The translations under genes and the position numbers were made by a program. Under the pieces are notes generated by a model, which was given only the letters and a program-made list of their open reading frames with translations, searched no databases and had not been told where the DNA came from. From an uncultured Lachnospiraceae bacterium (GTDB lineage Bacteria > Bacillota > Clostridia > Lachnospirales > Lachnospiraceae): a stretch of DNA of 61,316 nt. Positions 1 to 8,103 of this stretch are shown one piece after another (positions within the stretch are counted from its first letter, which is position 1; each line of letters starts with the position of its first letter). Location: assembly GCA_910578475.1 (NCBI GenBank), contig CAJTRK010000022.1, positions 1 through 61,316 of the forward strand. The letters run 5' to 3'.

Positions 1-30
1 ATTTTATCAGCATTTCCGGGATTTTATCCG

Positions 31-1572
31 TTACTCGAACTCAATCGTCCCCGGCGGCTTACTGGTACAATCATACAGTACCCTGTTGACCCCCCTGACC
101 TCATTCACAATCCGATTCGCTGCTTTCGACAACACCTCCCACGGAATTTCCGCGCAATCCGCCGTCATAAAATCACTCGTACATACCGCACGCAGCGCCA
201 CGGCATAATCATATGTCCGCTCATCCCCCATAACACCGACTGAACGCATATTGGTAAGTGCCGCAAAATACTGCCCGAGACCTTTGTCGAGCCCGGCCTT
301 TGCAATTTCTTCCCGATATATATAATCCGCGTCCTGCACGATATGGACTTTTTCCTCCGTCACTTCTCCGATAATCCGGATGCCGAGTCCCGGCCCCGGG
401 AAGGGCTGACGGTAAACGAGATGCTCCGGAATCCCCAGTTCCAGTCCGGCCTTTCTTACTTCATCTTTAAACAACATTCTGAGCGGTTCTATAATTTCTT
501 TGAAGTCAACATAATCGGGAAGTCCGCCTACATTATGATGCGATTTGATAGTCGCGCTTTTTCCAAGACCGCTTTCAATCACGTCTGGATAAATCGTTCC
601 CTGTACAAGGAAATCTACTGCGCCGATTTTTTTTGCCTCTTCTTCGAATACACGAATAAACTCTTCCCCGATAATCTTTCGCTTTTGTTCCGGTTCGGTA
701 ATTCCCGCAAGTCTTTGATAAAATCTTTCCTGTGCATTTACTCTGATGAAATTCAGTTCATAGGAACCCTCCGGTCCAAAAACTGCCTCTACCTCATCAC
801 CCTCATTCTTTCGAAGAAGGCCGTGGTCTACAAATACGCATGTCAACTGTTTACCGACTGCTTTTGCGAGCAGAACTGCTGCCACCGAAGAATCCACACC
901 GCCGGAAAGAGCACACAACACTTTTCCATCTCCGACTTTTTCCTTTATCGCCTGGATGGTAGTCTCTACGAAAGAACCCATTTTCCAGTCGGCGCTGCAT
1001 TTACAGATATTCATCACAAAATTCCGGAGCATCGCCATGCCTTCCACAGTGTGCATGACTTCCGGATGGAACTGAACGGCATACAGCCCTTTTTCCGGGC
1101 ATTCCATGCCGGCAACTGGGCAGACTGTCGTATGGGCCGTGACTCTGAATGTTTCCGGCGCTTTTTCAATATAATCTGTATGGCTCATCCAGCAGATTGT
1201 CTTTTCCGAAATCCCTTGAAACATAGCGGAATCCGTTTCCACTTCTACTTCCGTTTTTCCGTATTCGCTGACAGGCGCCGATGCAACTTTCCCGCCGAGC
1301 AGATGTGCCATAATCTGTGAACCATAGCAAATCCCAAGAATCGGTATTCCAAGCTCGAATATTTCTTTTCCGCAAATAGCGGCGTCTTCGGCGTATACGC
1401 TGTTTGGCCCTCCCGTAAAAATAATGCCTTTGGGCTGCAGCTGTTTGATTTTTTCCAAACTGATATTATACGGATGGACTTCACAGTATACATTACATTC
1501 TCTGACCCTTCTCGCAATCAACTGATTATACTGTCCGCCAAAGTCCAACACAATGACCGTTTCTTTTTTCAT
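31..1572 (-). CDS. guaA: GMP synthase (glutamine-hydrolysing)
   Basis: Makes GMP from XMP, ATP and glutamine, the last step of de novo guanine nucleotide synthesis in the cytosol. The N-terminal class I glutamine amidotransferase half shows the GICYG cysteine nucleophile near residue 84 and the FHPEV histidine/glutamate further on. The ATP-pyrophosphatase half has the P-loop SGGVDSS near residue 225, and the C-terminal dimerisation domain ends in KPPGTIEFE. At 513 residues it is the usual length. I chose the ATG at 1572 because a GAGGAAG site precedes it and the protein then begins MKKETVIVLDFGG; an upstream in-frame ATG would add 14 residues without a good site. A sigma-A promoter and two leader hairpins lie upstream. 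Very sure. Confidence 0.97.
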   Translation of the reverse strand: MKKETVIVLDFGGQYNQLIARRVRECNVYCEVHPYNISLEKIKQLQPKGIIFTGGPNSVYAEDAAICGKEIFELGIPILGICYGSQIMAHLLGGKVASAPVSEYGKTEVEVETDSAMFQGISEKTICWMSHTDYIEKAPETFRVTAHTTVCPVAGMECPEKGLYAVQFHPEVMHTVEGMAMLRNFVMNICKCSADWKMGSFVETTIQAIKEKVGDGKVLCALSGGVDSSVAAVLLAKAVGKQLTCVFVDHGLLRKNEGDEVEAVFGPEGSYELNFIRVNAQERFYQRLAGITEPEQKRKIIGEEFIRVFEEEAKKIGAVDFLVQGTIYPDVIESGLGKSATIKSHHNVGGLPDYVDFKEIIEPLRMLFKDEVRKAGLELGIPEHLVYRQPFPGPGLGIRIIGEVTEEKVHIVQDADYIYREEIAKAGLDKGLGQYFAALTNMRSVGVMGDERTYDYAVALRAVCTSDFMTADCAEIPWEVLSKAANRIVNEVRGVNRVLYDCTSKPPGTIEFE

Positions 1573-1626
1573 AGTGTCTTCCTCTTCTGCTGTACATTTT
1601 TCAACGTGTTCCAATAGCTGTTCGTC

Positions 1627-1672
1627 AGCTTACGAAGTTCACCCTTGCAAGCAAGTAAACTTCTTGTAAGCT
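1627..1672 (-). repeat. Leader hairpin 2 of guaA (tandem copy)
   Basis: This 46-bp imperfect palindrome has outer arms AGCTTAC/GTAAGCT, inner arms of the AAGTT(C/T)AC and GTGAACTT type, and a TTGCAAGC centre. It matches the copy at 1701..1746 at all but one position. It lies in the guaA 5' leader about 55 bp before the start codon. No U-tract follows, so it is not an ordinary terminator. Confidence 0.75.
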
Positions 1673-1700
1673 ATTTCCTCTCACAGCTTTGCTGTTCGCT

Positions 1701-1746
1701 AGCTTACGAAGTTCACCCTTGCAAGCAAGTGAACTTCTTGTAAGCT
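1701..1746 (-). repeat. Leader hairpin 1 of guaA (tandem copy)
   Basis: First copy of the 46-bp palindrome, offset 74 bp from the second. The similarity continues for about 10 bp past the hairpin (a shared CGAACAGC). It starts about 3 bp after the -10 box, so the transcript would begin at or just inside it and carry a stable structure at its 5' end. Function unknown: mRNA stability, regulation or a mobile-repeat origin are all possible. Confidence 0.75.
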
Positions 1747-1748
1747 AT

Positions 1749-1777
1749 ATTATAAAGATAACTGGAAGGCTTGTCAA
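1749..1777 (-). promoter_or_regulatory. Sigma-A promoter of guaA
   Basis: Read on the minus strand: TTGACA (1777..1772), a 17-bp spacer, TATAAT (1754..1749). This is a consensus match. It lies between spoIIID and guaA, so guaA has its own vegetative promoter. Confidence 0.85.
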
Positions 1778-1814
1778 AACATATCTTTCTGATTCTTCAT
1801 TCTTACGTTATTGG

Positions 1815-2072
1815 TTATCTTGTCTGTTTGTGCAGATATTTTTCTCTTGTCGCAAGACCGCCGCGGATGTGTCTTTCCGATTTGTTTATATCGAGCACTT
1901 TTCTTGCCTCGGACGCCAGCGCGGGGTTGATTTGCGTTAGGCGGTCTGTTACATCTTTATGTACCGTACTCTTACTAATCCCGAACTGCCTCGCCGTCTG
2001 TCTGACGGTGGCGTTGTTCTCAATAATATAATTAGCAATATTAATTGCCCTCTCTTCAATATAATCTTTCAA
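1815..2072 (-). CDS. spoIIID: Sporulation transcription factor SpoIIID
   Basis: Small DNA-binding protein that switches mother-cell gene expression during sporulation, activating or repressing many sigma-E genes. The 85 residues include a helix-turn-helix (VRQTARQFGISKSTVHKDV, about residues 24-42) followed by the basic tail typical of SpoIIID (HIRGGLATREKY). The start is a TTG at 2072, preceded at 8 nt by GAGGGG; no ATG with a better site exists. That Shine-Dalgarno is one arm of an inverted repeat surrounding a sigma-E-like promoter. The family is known to be sigma-E dependent in Bacillus, which agrees with the promoter seen. It sits downstream of the ABC importer operon. Confidence 0.95.
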   Translation of the reverse strand: MKDYIEERAINIANYIIENNATVRQTARQFGISKSTVHKDVTDRLTQINPALASEARKVLDINKSERHIRGGLATREKYLHKQTR

Positions 2073-2078
2073 AAAAAT

Positions 2079-2123
2079 CCCCTCAGAAATACTTTTTTAC
2101 ATTGTATGAAGCATTCTGAGGGG
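2079..2123 (-). other. Shine-Dalgarno-occluding inverted repeat of spoIIID
   Basis: Perfect 10-bp arms: CCCCTCAGAA at 2079..2088 and TTCTGAGGGG at 2114..2123 on the plus strand. On the minus strand the downstream arm contains the GAGGGG ribosome binding site. The 25-nt loop contains the CATACAAT -10 box. Only a transcript begun upstream of the promoter can form the hairpin. Confidence 0.8.
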
Positions 2124-2129
2124 TTATGA
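2101..2129 (-). promoter_or_regulatory. Sigma-E-like promoter of spoIIID
   Basis: Minus strand: -35 TCATAAC (2129..2123), 14-bp spacer, -10 CATACAAT (2108..2101). The -10 matches the Bacillus sigma-E consensus CATACANT and the spacer has the expected length. The same -35 and -10 with the same spacing occur before the sipL-like gene. Confidence 0.85.
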
Positions 2130-2255
2130 CTGCTTATGAAACAGTAATTTACTCATCGGTTATGAATTTCTTAACCGCTTTGATTTTGTATGACCGGGCG
2201 CTGTTTTGACATTCCTTACCCGCCCTGCATACGGGACGCCTGTCTTTCCTCTGCG

Positions 2256-2301
2256 AAAAAATTGAGCGCCGCCCCATAACCGAATCCGGTCTGGGACGGC
2301 G
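2256..2301 (-). terminator. Terminator of the ABC importer operon
   Basis: Minus strand: CGCCGTCCC pairs with GGGGCGGCG, then TCAATTTTTT. It lies just after the stop codon of the binding-protein gene. Confidence 0.75.
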
Positions 2302-2318
2302 ACATCATCCGTCTGTTA

Positions 2319-3923
2319 TTATTTGCCCAAAGAATTATAGTATTCTTTCACCTGCTTGTCCAGCTCTTCCAGGATTTTGTCCAGACCCACGGCTTCCGCC
2401 TGCTGGTTAAACTCTTCCAGAGTAGCCTCGACGTCATCTACCGCGCCTAAATCCATCAGATATACATATTTGGTGAATAAGTTACTCAGCGCAGCAGTCT
2501 CTGTGGCAATATTTGATTCGTCCAGCGTAAAGTTCAGAATATCGCCTTCTGCCGCAAGCTCATACCAGCGATTACGGGTTTCTACAATGGGAGCAAATTC
2601 GCTGCTGTTCACACGCTCATAATCATTATTTTTAAATGCCCAGGAAATCTGGTCATAGGTATAATCAGCCTGTTTCGGTCCCGGGCTCCACTTGCCGTCC
2701 CCTTCATCAATCCAATGTTCACCTTCGATACCATAGCGAATCAAGTCATAATATTCCCTGTCAAATTTAAGCAAATCCAAAGCCATCGCCGCACGCTCTG
2801 TGTTTTCGCCCGAAATGGGGAATGCAATGCCATCGCCGGTATACAGTCCTCGCTTATGGGAGCCTCCATCCGGGAAAAGGTCCACAATCTCCGGTTCCCA
2901 CTCAGGATGGGTCGTCATAATAGCCTGTGCAGAGGCGCCCAACGTGTAAATATTCCAAATGAGAGAAGCAGCGCTTCCGTTTTCAAACGCATCGCGCGGG
3001 TCAGAAGTATTTGCAATAGCGTTTTTGGACCAGAAGCCCATGTCACACCATTTTTTCATCAGTAAGGCAAATTCCTTATACTCTTCCGTGCCGTATACCC
3101 ACCGGATATCAGGCATATCCGCGGAAGAATCCCCCTTCATATCATACAAGGCAAAATAATCTATCTTGGCGATATCACGCACCCGATTATTAAACAGGAA
3201 TAATTTCATATTATCGTTATTCTGTGCCGCCGCATATGCCTGCATTCCCGGTTCATTTTCCACAACCGCTTTATAATACGCTTCTAATCCTTCCAGTGTC
3301 GTTACTTCATCCAAGTTATATTTTTTACGCAAATCTCCACGAATCAGCGCCGCATAACCGGTGATTGTACAATAATTGTTGGGGACCATGTAAATATTGT
3401 TCTGAACGCGTGCCTGTTCAAATGCTTCAGCCGGCATGTTTTCTTTATGCAAAGGAAGATAAGTTTCGATGAAGGACTCGTCAATCGTTTTGAACGCACC
3501 CTTTGCTGCCTCTTCCATGTAATAGCACCATGAGGCAGAAGTATAAATCGCGTCAATGGGCTCGCCGGAAGCCAGCATCAGAGAATACATCTGTTCATAG
3601 TCCGACAGAGAAATATATTCTACATTCAGCGTCGCATTAATGTCTTCTTTCAGTTTTTCGTTTATTTTTTCAAATACTGCATCTCCGTCCGCAGGCTCCT
3701 CCCCCACTAAAACCAGCTTAATCTCTACTGCCTCGGAGGTATCGGGGCCCGACTCGAAGGTATTGGGTTCCGTCCCGGACACAGCGCTTTGAGGCTGCTC
3801 CTCCTGGACATCGGGAACAGGTTCTGTGCCTCCGCTTTGCGGGGCGCCGCATGCAGCCAGCATCGTTGACGCCATAATCGTCGAAAGTACAAGTGCCGTA
3901 ATCTGTTTCATTCTCTTTTTCAT
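2319..3923 (-). CDS. ABC transporter substrate-binding lipoprotein (LipO/YtcQ type)
   Basis: Extracellular, lipid-anchored sugar- or oligosaccharide-binding protein of the family 1 type that works with the two YteP/YcjP-like permeases upstream. The signal peptide ends in a lipobox LAAC (Cys25), followed by a Ser/Glu/Pro-rich linker and a long two-lobed binding domain; the C-terminal part resembles the DUF3502 region of this subgroup. Length 534 residues. Start chosen at 3923 (MKKRMKQ) because of an AAAGGAGA site; an upstream ATG would add 28 residues with no signal-peptide logic. A MITE-like element begins about 20 bp before the start, separating it from the permease genes. No ATPase gene is present, as is usual where a shared MsmK-type ATPase serves several importers. 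Substrate unknown. Confidence 0.9.
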   Translation of the reverse strand: MKKRMKQITALVLSTIMASTMLAACGAPQSGGTEPVPDVQEEQPQSAVSGTEPNTFESGPDTSEAVEIKLVLVGEEPADGDAVFEKINEKLKEDINATLNVEYISLSDYEQMYSLMLASGEPIDAIYTSASWCYYMEEAAKGAFKTIDESFIETYLPLHKENMPAEAFEQARVQNNIYMVPNNYCTITGYAALIRGDLRKKYNLDEVTTLEGLEAYYKAVVENEPGMQAYAAAQNNDNMKLFLFNNRVRDIAKIDYFALYDMKGDSSADMPDIRWVYGTEEYKEFALLMKKWCDMGFWSKNAIANTSDPRDAFENGSAASLIWNIYTLGASAQAIMTTHPEWEPEIVDLFPDGGSHKRGLYTGDGIAFPISGENTERAAMALDLLKFDREYYDLIRYGIEGEHWIDEGDGKWSPGPKQADYTYDQISWAFKNNDYERVNSSEFAPIVETRNRWYELAAEGDILNFTLDESNIATETAALSNLFTKYVYLMDLGAVDDVEATLEEFNQQAEAVGLDKILEELDKQVKEYYNSLGK

Positions 3924-3953
3924 ACTCTTCTCTCCTTTTTGTATTATTTTGTT

Positions 3954-4162
3954 ATAGATAATTGCGAAACGTATGATTCCAAGATAGTAGTTGTGCGAAA
4001 CAGACAAATCGTAAGCAAGGTGCTTGGGAGCCGCCGGTGTTTAGACGCCGTATTTTGGCGTCTTATGCACCGCTGCGAGCGACAGTGCAGCGAAAGCGTG
4101 CCCTGCGGTGATTGTCTGTTTTGTACAACGGGAACCTTCGAAAACAGAGTTTCGCAATTACC
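3954..4162. mobile_element. MITE-like palindromic element with 12-bp flanking repeat
   Basis: A 209-bp stretch folds back on itself nearly end to end: TAATTGCGAAAC at the left end matches the inverted GTTTCGCAATTA at the right end, AAACAGACAA recurs inverted further in, and the centre is a tight AGACGCC/GGCGTCT hairpin. It is flanked by perfect 12-bp direct repeats TATTATTTTGTT at 3942..3953 and 4163..4174, as expected of a target-site duplication. No transposase lies inside; the apparent open frames on both strands mirror each other because of the palindrome. It separates the second permease gene from the binding-protein gene, where a transcript would carry a large stem-loop. Confidence 0.8.
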
Positions 4163-4268
4163 TATTATTTTGTTAAGCATTTGTTAGATACCACAAACCC
4201 ATGATTTTACTGGATTTTATTGTTGTTACGATATCAATTTTCCCTCCGCAGACGGTATACCCGGATAC

Positions 4269-5183
4269 TCATCCCTTTACCGCACCGATTGTAAGACCTG
4301 AAACAAAATATTTTTGAATAAATGGGTACAGCAGGATAATGGGGCCGGTTACAATAATTGTCATGGACATCTTCATTGTTTCCACCGGCAGGCTGTCCAT
4401 TACCAGAGTGCTCTGCGTCATGATTTCCCGCATGGCCTTCGCGCTGTTGATTAAATGATGCAGAAAATATTGGAGATTATACATATCCTTGTCCCGTATA
4501 AACAACATGCAGTTATACCAGTCGTTCCAGTACGCAAGCGCCGTGAACAACAGAATGGTCGCAACCACGGGCTTTGAGATTGGCAAAATCAGGCGAAAGA
4601 AAATCGTAATATCATTTGCCCCGTCAATTTTACCGGATTCTACCAGTTCGAATGGAATTCCCCCCATAAAACCTTTTACGAGTAAGATGTTCCATACGGA
4701 AATCATTCCCGGCAAAATCAATCCCAATAAATTATTGGTAAATCCCAAATAGGAAACACACAGGATATACCAGGGAACCAGTCCGCCGGAAAAAAGGGTG
4801 GTGAAAAAGAAGTACATTGAAAACCCGTTGCGCCACGGAAAATCCTTCCGCTGAAGCACCCATCCCGTCATAGTCGTGATAATCACGCTGATTGCCGTGC
4901 CCACAGTTGTGACTAAAATCGTCACTCCGTAAGCTTTCAGCACAGCAATCGGAGACGCGAGCGACTGTCTGTAACTGTCTAATGAAAATTCACGCGGCCA
5001 AAGCCAATAACCATTTTGTATGACCGATGCTTCGCTGGTAAATGACCCCATCACTACAATCCAAAACGGGAAAAGACAGATAAGCGCAATCAACGTTACA
5101 ATGATATAGCCCAGGACATTAAAAATCTTTTCATCCGTTCCCATGCGGACTTTTCTCTTTTTTGCGGCATTTATTCTCTCCAT
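4269..5183 (-). CDS. ABC sugar transporter permease, YcjP/MalG type
   Basis: Inner-membrane permease with about six transmembrane segments and the EAA loop near the C-terminal third (LVESGKIDGANDITIFFRLI), which contacts the ATPase. 304 residues from the ATG at 5183, chosen for AAAGGAA upstream and because the protein then begins with a short basic cytoplasmic tail before the first membrane helix; 35 extra residues upstream are unlike the family. It follows the first permease by 35 bp and precedes the binding protein, giving the order permease-permease-binding protein seen in LipO-YteP-YtcP operons. Function sure, substrate unknown. Confidence 0.92.
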   Translation of the reverse strand: MERINAAKKRKVRMGTDEKIFNVLGYIIVTLIALICLFPFWIVVMGSFTSEASVIQNGYWLWPREFSLDSYRQSLASPIAVLKAYGVTILVTTVGTAISVIITTMTGWVLQRKDFPWRNGFSMYFFFTTLFSGGLVPWYILCVSYLGFTNNLLGLILPGMISVWNILLVKGFMGGIPFELVESGKIDGANDITIFFRLILPISKPVVATILLFTALAYWNDWYNCMLFIRDKDMYNLQYFLHHLINSAKAMREIMTQSTLVMDSLPVETMKMSMTIIVTGPIILLYPFIQKYFVSGLTIGAVKG

Positions 5184-5218
5184 ATTAGTTCCTTTCCGAC
5201 CCATAATTTTTGAATGGG

Positions 5219-6142
5219 CTAAAACAGCGCGTAATCCGGTTGAATCTTCTTGACGCATGCGTTTGTGACCATTACAAACACAAAACACATTACTGACTGG
5301 TAAAGGCCCGCGGCGGCAGCCATGCCGACATTGGTTGTCTGCAGCAGGGAGCGGAATACATAAGTATCGATAATATCCGTTTTCTCAAACAATAAACCAT
5401 TGTTGCCGACCAACTGATAGAACAGTCCGAAGTCTCCTCTGAAAATATTGCCTATCGACAGCAAAGCTAAAATTACAATGGTCGGCAGCAGCTGCGGAAG
5501 CGTGATATGAAAAATCATCTGGAGCACATTCGCCCCATCCACCTTAGCCGCCTCAATAATTTCCTTGTCTATGGATGCAATTGCCGCCAGATAAATAACA
5601 GTTTGATATCCCACCGTTTTCCAAAGCCGGAATGCCGTAAGGATAAACGGCCAGTAACCCGGCGTGCCGTAAATATTTATCTTGTCTCCGCCCAAAGCTT
5701 CTATCACGCCGTTGACCGTTCCGTTTTCATAATTGAACAGGCTGTAAGCAATAGACGCCACAACGACCCACGAGACAAAATACGGCAAAAACATCATTGT
5801 CTGCAATGTTTTATTAACCCGCTTCTTCCTCAGGTCATTCAGTAGAATCGCAATTGTTACGGAAACCGCAATTTCCAGAAACAGGAAGACAATATTATAT
5901 GCAAACGTATTGAACGTTACGCGCACGGCATCGCCCGAAATAAAAAAGAAGCGAAAGTTTTCGAACCCGTTCCAGGGACTGTTGAAGATTCCCTTGTTGT
6001 AAGAAAACTTTTTAAACGCCAGCAGTATGCCCGGCATCGGCAAATAATTAAAAATGAAAACATACAAAACTGCCGGCATCAGCATCACTAATAATGTCAG
6101 ATTGTTTTTCAGTAATTTTAAACGGTTCTTTTTCGTTTTCAT
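5219..6142 (-). CDS. ABC sugar transporter permease, YteP/LplB type
   Basis: First permease of the importer, 307 residues, with a basic N-terminus, six predicted membrane helices and the EAA loop IIEAAKVDGANVLQMIFHI. The start at 6142 is preceded by GAGGTGAG. It pairs with the downstream permease as a heterodimer. The gene lies 221 bp after the histidine kinase, a gap that holds a promoter-like sequence with a dyad in its spacer. This gene is therefore probably controlled by the adjacent YesN-type regulator, as in comparable Bacillus and Lachnospiraceae loci (inference). Confidence 0.93.
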   Translation of the reverse strand: MKTKKNRLKLLKNNLTLLVMLMPAVLYVFIFNYLPMPGILLAFKKFSYNKGIFNSPWNGFENFRFFFISGDAVRVTFNTFAYNIVFLFLEIAVSVTIAILLNDLRKKRVNKTLQTMMFLPYFVSWVVVASIAYSLFNYENGTVNGVIEALGGDKINIYGTPGYWPFILTAFRLWKTVGYQTVIYLAAIASIDKEIIEAAKVDGANVLQMIFHITLPQLLPTIVILALLSIGNIFRGDFGLFYQLVGNNGLLFEKTDIIDTYVFRSLLQTTNVGMAAAAGLYQSVMCFVFVMVTNACVKKIQPDYALF

Positions 6143-6215
6143 CCACTCACCTCTGTGTCTCTGTTTATAAATATCCTGCCCTTGATGTGCAAACTATATT
6201 TCTCTGTCTAAAAAA

Positions 6216-6245
6216 ATTATAGCAGTCCTGAACGGACTGCTTCAA
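6216..6245 (-). promoter_or_regulatory. Candidate promoter/dyad (possible terminator) before the importer operon
   Basis: Minus strand: TTGAAG (6245..6240), 18-bp spacer, TATAAT (6221..6216). The spacer is occupied by a perfect 8-bp dyad, AGCAGTCC-N5-GGACTGCT (6221..6241). The dyad is followed by ATAATTTTTTT, so it could also act as an intrinsic terminator after the kinase gene. The rest of the 221-bp gap holds a second hairpin, CCAATGC/GCATTGG, near 6325-6345. Confidence 0.55.
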
Positions 6246-6363
6246 TTGGAAATTCTTCTGATTAAAGTGTACTTTCTTCTACAAAACCAAAGACAGCAAT
6301 ATCATTTTTGTAAGTTTTAACCAATGCAAACCGCATTGGCCGGACAGGCTCCATGCTCCGCGC

Positions 6364-8103
6364 TCAGGGCTTATCCCCTGCCGGGATAAGCAGCTGCACA
6401 CACACTCCGCCGCCTGGCCGCGCCGTATATTTCAGGCCATATTCCTCGCCAAAGAAAAGCTGCAGTCTTTGATGCACATTCCATATCCCATACCCTTTTT
6501 TCTGCTGTGCCCGTATAAGAATATCCCGCATCTGCTGTTCCTGCATCCCCACGCCGTCATCCTCAATGGTTATCAGAACATCCGGACCGCACATACGGCC
6601 GACAATCCATATATTACCTCCATCTTCATCTTTTTCTAAAATGCCATGATAAAGCGCGTTTTCGACAATAGGCTGCAGCGTCGTCTTCGGCATGGATGCG
6701 GCGCCGCATCCTTCTTCCATGGATAAATGCAGCCTGATATTTTCAAACCGGAACGCCTGGATGTCCATATAGGTCTTTACATGGGCTACCTCCTCCGCAA
6801 GCGTGGACATTTCTTTTCCGCTTTTCAGCGTTTCCTTGTAGAATCTCGCCAGCGACTCAATCGCAAACTGCACGTCCTCATCCCGTCCTACACGGTTCAG
6901 CCACCCAATCATTTCCAGCGTATTGTACAAAAAATGAGGCTTAATCTGAGCCTGGAGAATCTGTCCTTCTGCTGCGCGCAGTTGTTGGTACGTCTGCCTT
7001 TGCTGTGTCATCAGACGCTGGATGGTATATACCATTTCATTGTATGTTCGTGTCAGCTCCCCTGCCTCGTCATCCCCCTCCATATAATCCGGCATCGGAC
7101 TGAACTCTCCGTTTTCTACGCTTTTCATGCGGTTCATCACTGCTTCTATTTTTCGCAGAAGCGTATGTGAAATCAGAATGATAGCCAGCATAATAAACAA
7201 AACCATCGCCAGCAAAACCACAAAAGATGTCGTAACCTGGCTGCGGCTGATTCTGTCTAATACCTGATATGGCAGCAGCGATACCATCGTCCAGTCGGTT
7301 CCCGGCAAAGCGCGCGCTATGCAGAACATGCGCCGGCCTCCCATATCAATTTCTGTAAATTCTTCTGTGAGTGGTAATTCATTCAGCATATTCAAGTCCA
7401 GGAGCCGCGCAGCCTCCGGATTGGAAACTCCTACAAGCCCTCCCTCTTCATCCACAATGCAGGTAATACACTCTTCCGAAATATCTGCATTGGACAGAAT
7501 CTCTGCCATATCGCTGATTTCCATGCGAATCACACATACAATCTGGTCATAGTGCATGGGATGCGAAATTTTCCGTACAAGAAACGCTCCTTTTTCCAGG
7601 AGATTACCCGAAGCATAAAAGGCAGTAAAAGAACGCCTCGCCGAAAAATCCCGATACCAGTCCATATTCTCCACGCTTTCAAACGGGCGAACGCGCATCC
7701 TGTCACTGTAAATCAAACCGTCGGAAATATAGATAATCGTTTCTTCAACATTTAAACGGTTCTGATAGGAATTCAGGATATCATCCAGACTGTACATATC
7801 GTCTACCTGCTGATAATCAGAATATTCTTCTCTGTCTCTGCTCACAATACGCCTGAATTCCGGATTACCTGCCAACGTGTCGGCTTCCTCTTTCACACTG
7901 TCCAGTTTATTCAGCAAGAAGTCATATGTCTGGTTATAATGCTGCAGGGCCGAGCCGGATATAAATCTTTCGATATCATGTATGCTGTTTTCATATGCCC
8001 ACAAAAAGATGCAGATACTCGGCACTAACAAAAACATACAAAAAATCATCAGAAGCTTTGTCGTAATTTTTCTGTCCTGATAAAAACGGAGCGCTTTTTT
8101 CAT
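6364..8103 (-). CDS. Sensor histidine kinase, YesM family
   Basis: Membrane sensor kinase that phosphorylates the AraC-type regulator encoded just upstream. The 579 residues show a first membrane helix (about 17-37), an extracellular sensor region, a second helix (about 286-310), a HAMP segment, the His_kinase motif KPHFLYNT with the phospho-accepting histidine near residue 390, and a HATPase domain with N-box QPIVENALYHG and G-boxes DDGVGM and GYGIWN. The start overlaps the regulator stop by 4 nt (ATGA), indicating translational coupling. YesM/YesN pairs usually sense extracellular sugars and switch on the neighbouring importer or hydrolase genes. Confidence 0.95.
   Translation of the reverse strand: MKKALRFYQDRKITTKLLMIFCMFLLVPSICIFLWAYENSIHDIERFISGSALQHYNQTYDFLLNKLDSVKEEADTLAGNPEFRRIVSRDREEYSDYQQVDDMYSLDDILNSYQNRLNVEETIIYISDGLIYSDRMRVRPFESVENMDWYRDFSARRSFTAFYASGNLLEKGAFLVRKISHPMHYDQIVCVIRMEISDMAEILSNADISEECITCIVDEEGGLVGVSNPEAARLLDLNMLNELPLTEEFTEIDMGGRRMFCIARALPGTDWTMVSLLPYQVLDRISRSQVTTSFVVLLAMVLFIMLAIILISHTLLRKIEAVMNRMKSVENGEFSPMPDYMEGDDEAGELTRTYNEMVYTIQRLMTQQRQTYQQLRAAEGQILQAQIKPHFLYNTLEMIGWLNRVGRDEDVQFAIESLARFYKETLKSGKEMSTLAEEVAHVKTYMDIQAFRFENIRLHLSMEEGCGAASMPKTTLQPIVENALYHGILEKDEDGGNIWIVGRMCGPDVLITIEDDGVGMQEQQMRDILIRAQQKKGYGIWNVHQRLQLFFGEEYGLKYTARPGGGVCVQLLIPAGDKP

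Noticed and set aside
343..1320. Long plus-strand open frame of 325 codons opposite guaA
   Set aside because: It mirrors a very well conserved gene, has no family resemblance and no ribosome site; it is a shadow frame.
3939..4187. Open frames on both strands with near-identical beginnings and ends
   Set aside because: They are produced by the palindromic MITE-like element and do not represent proteins.
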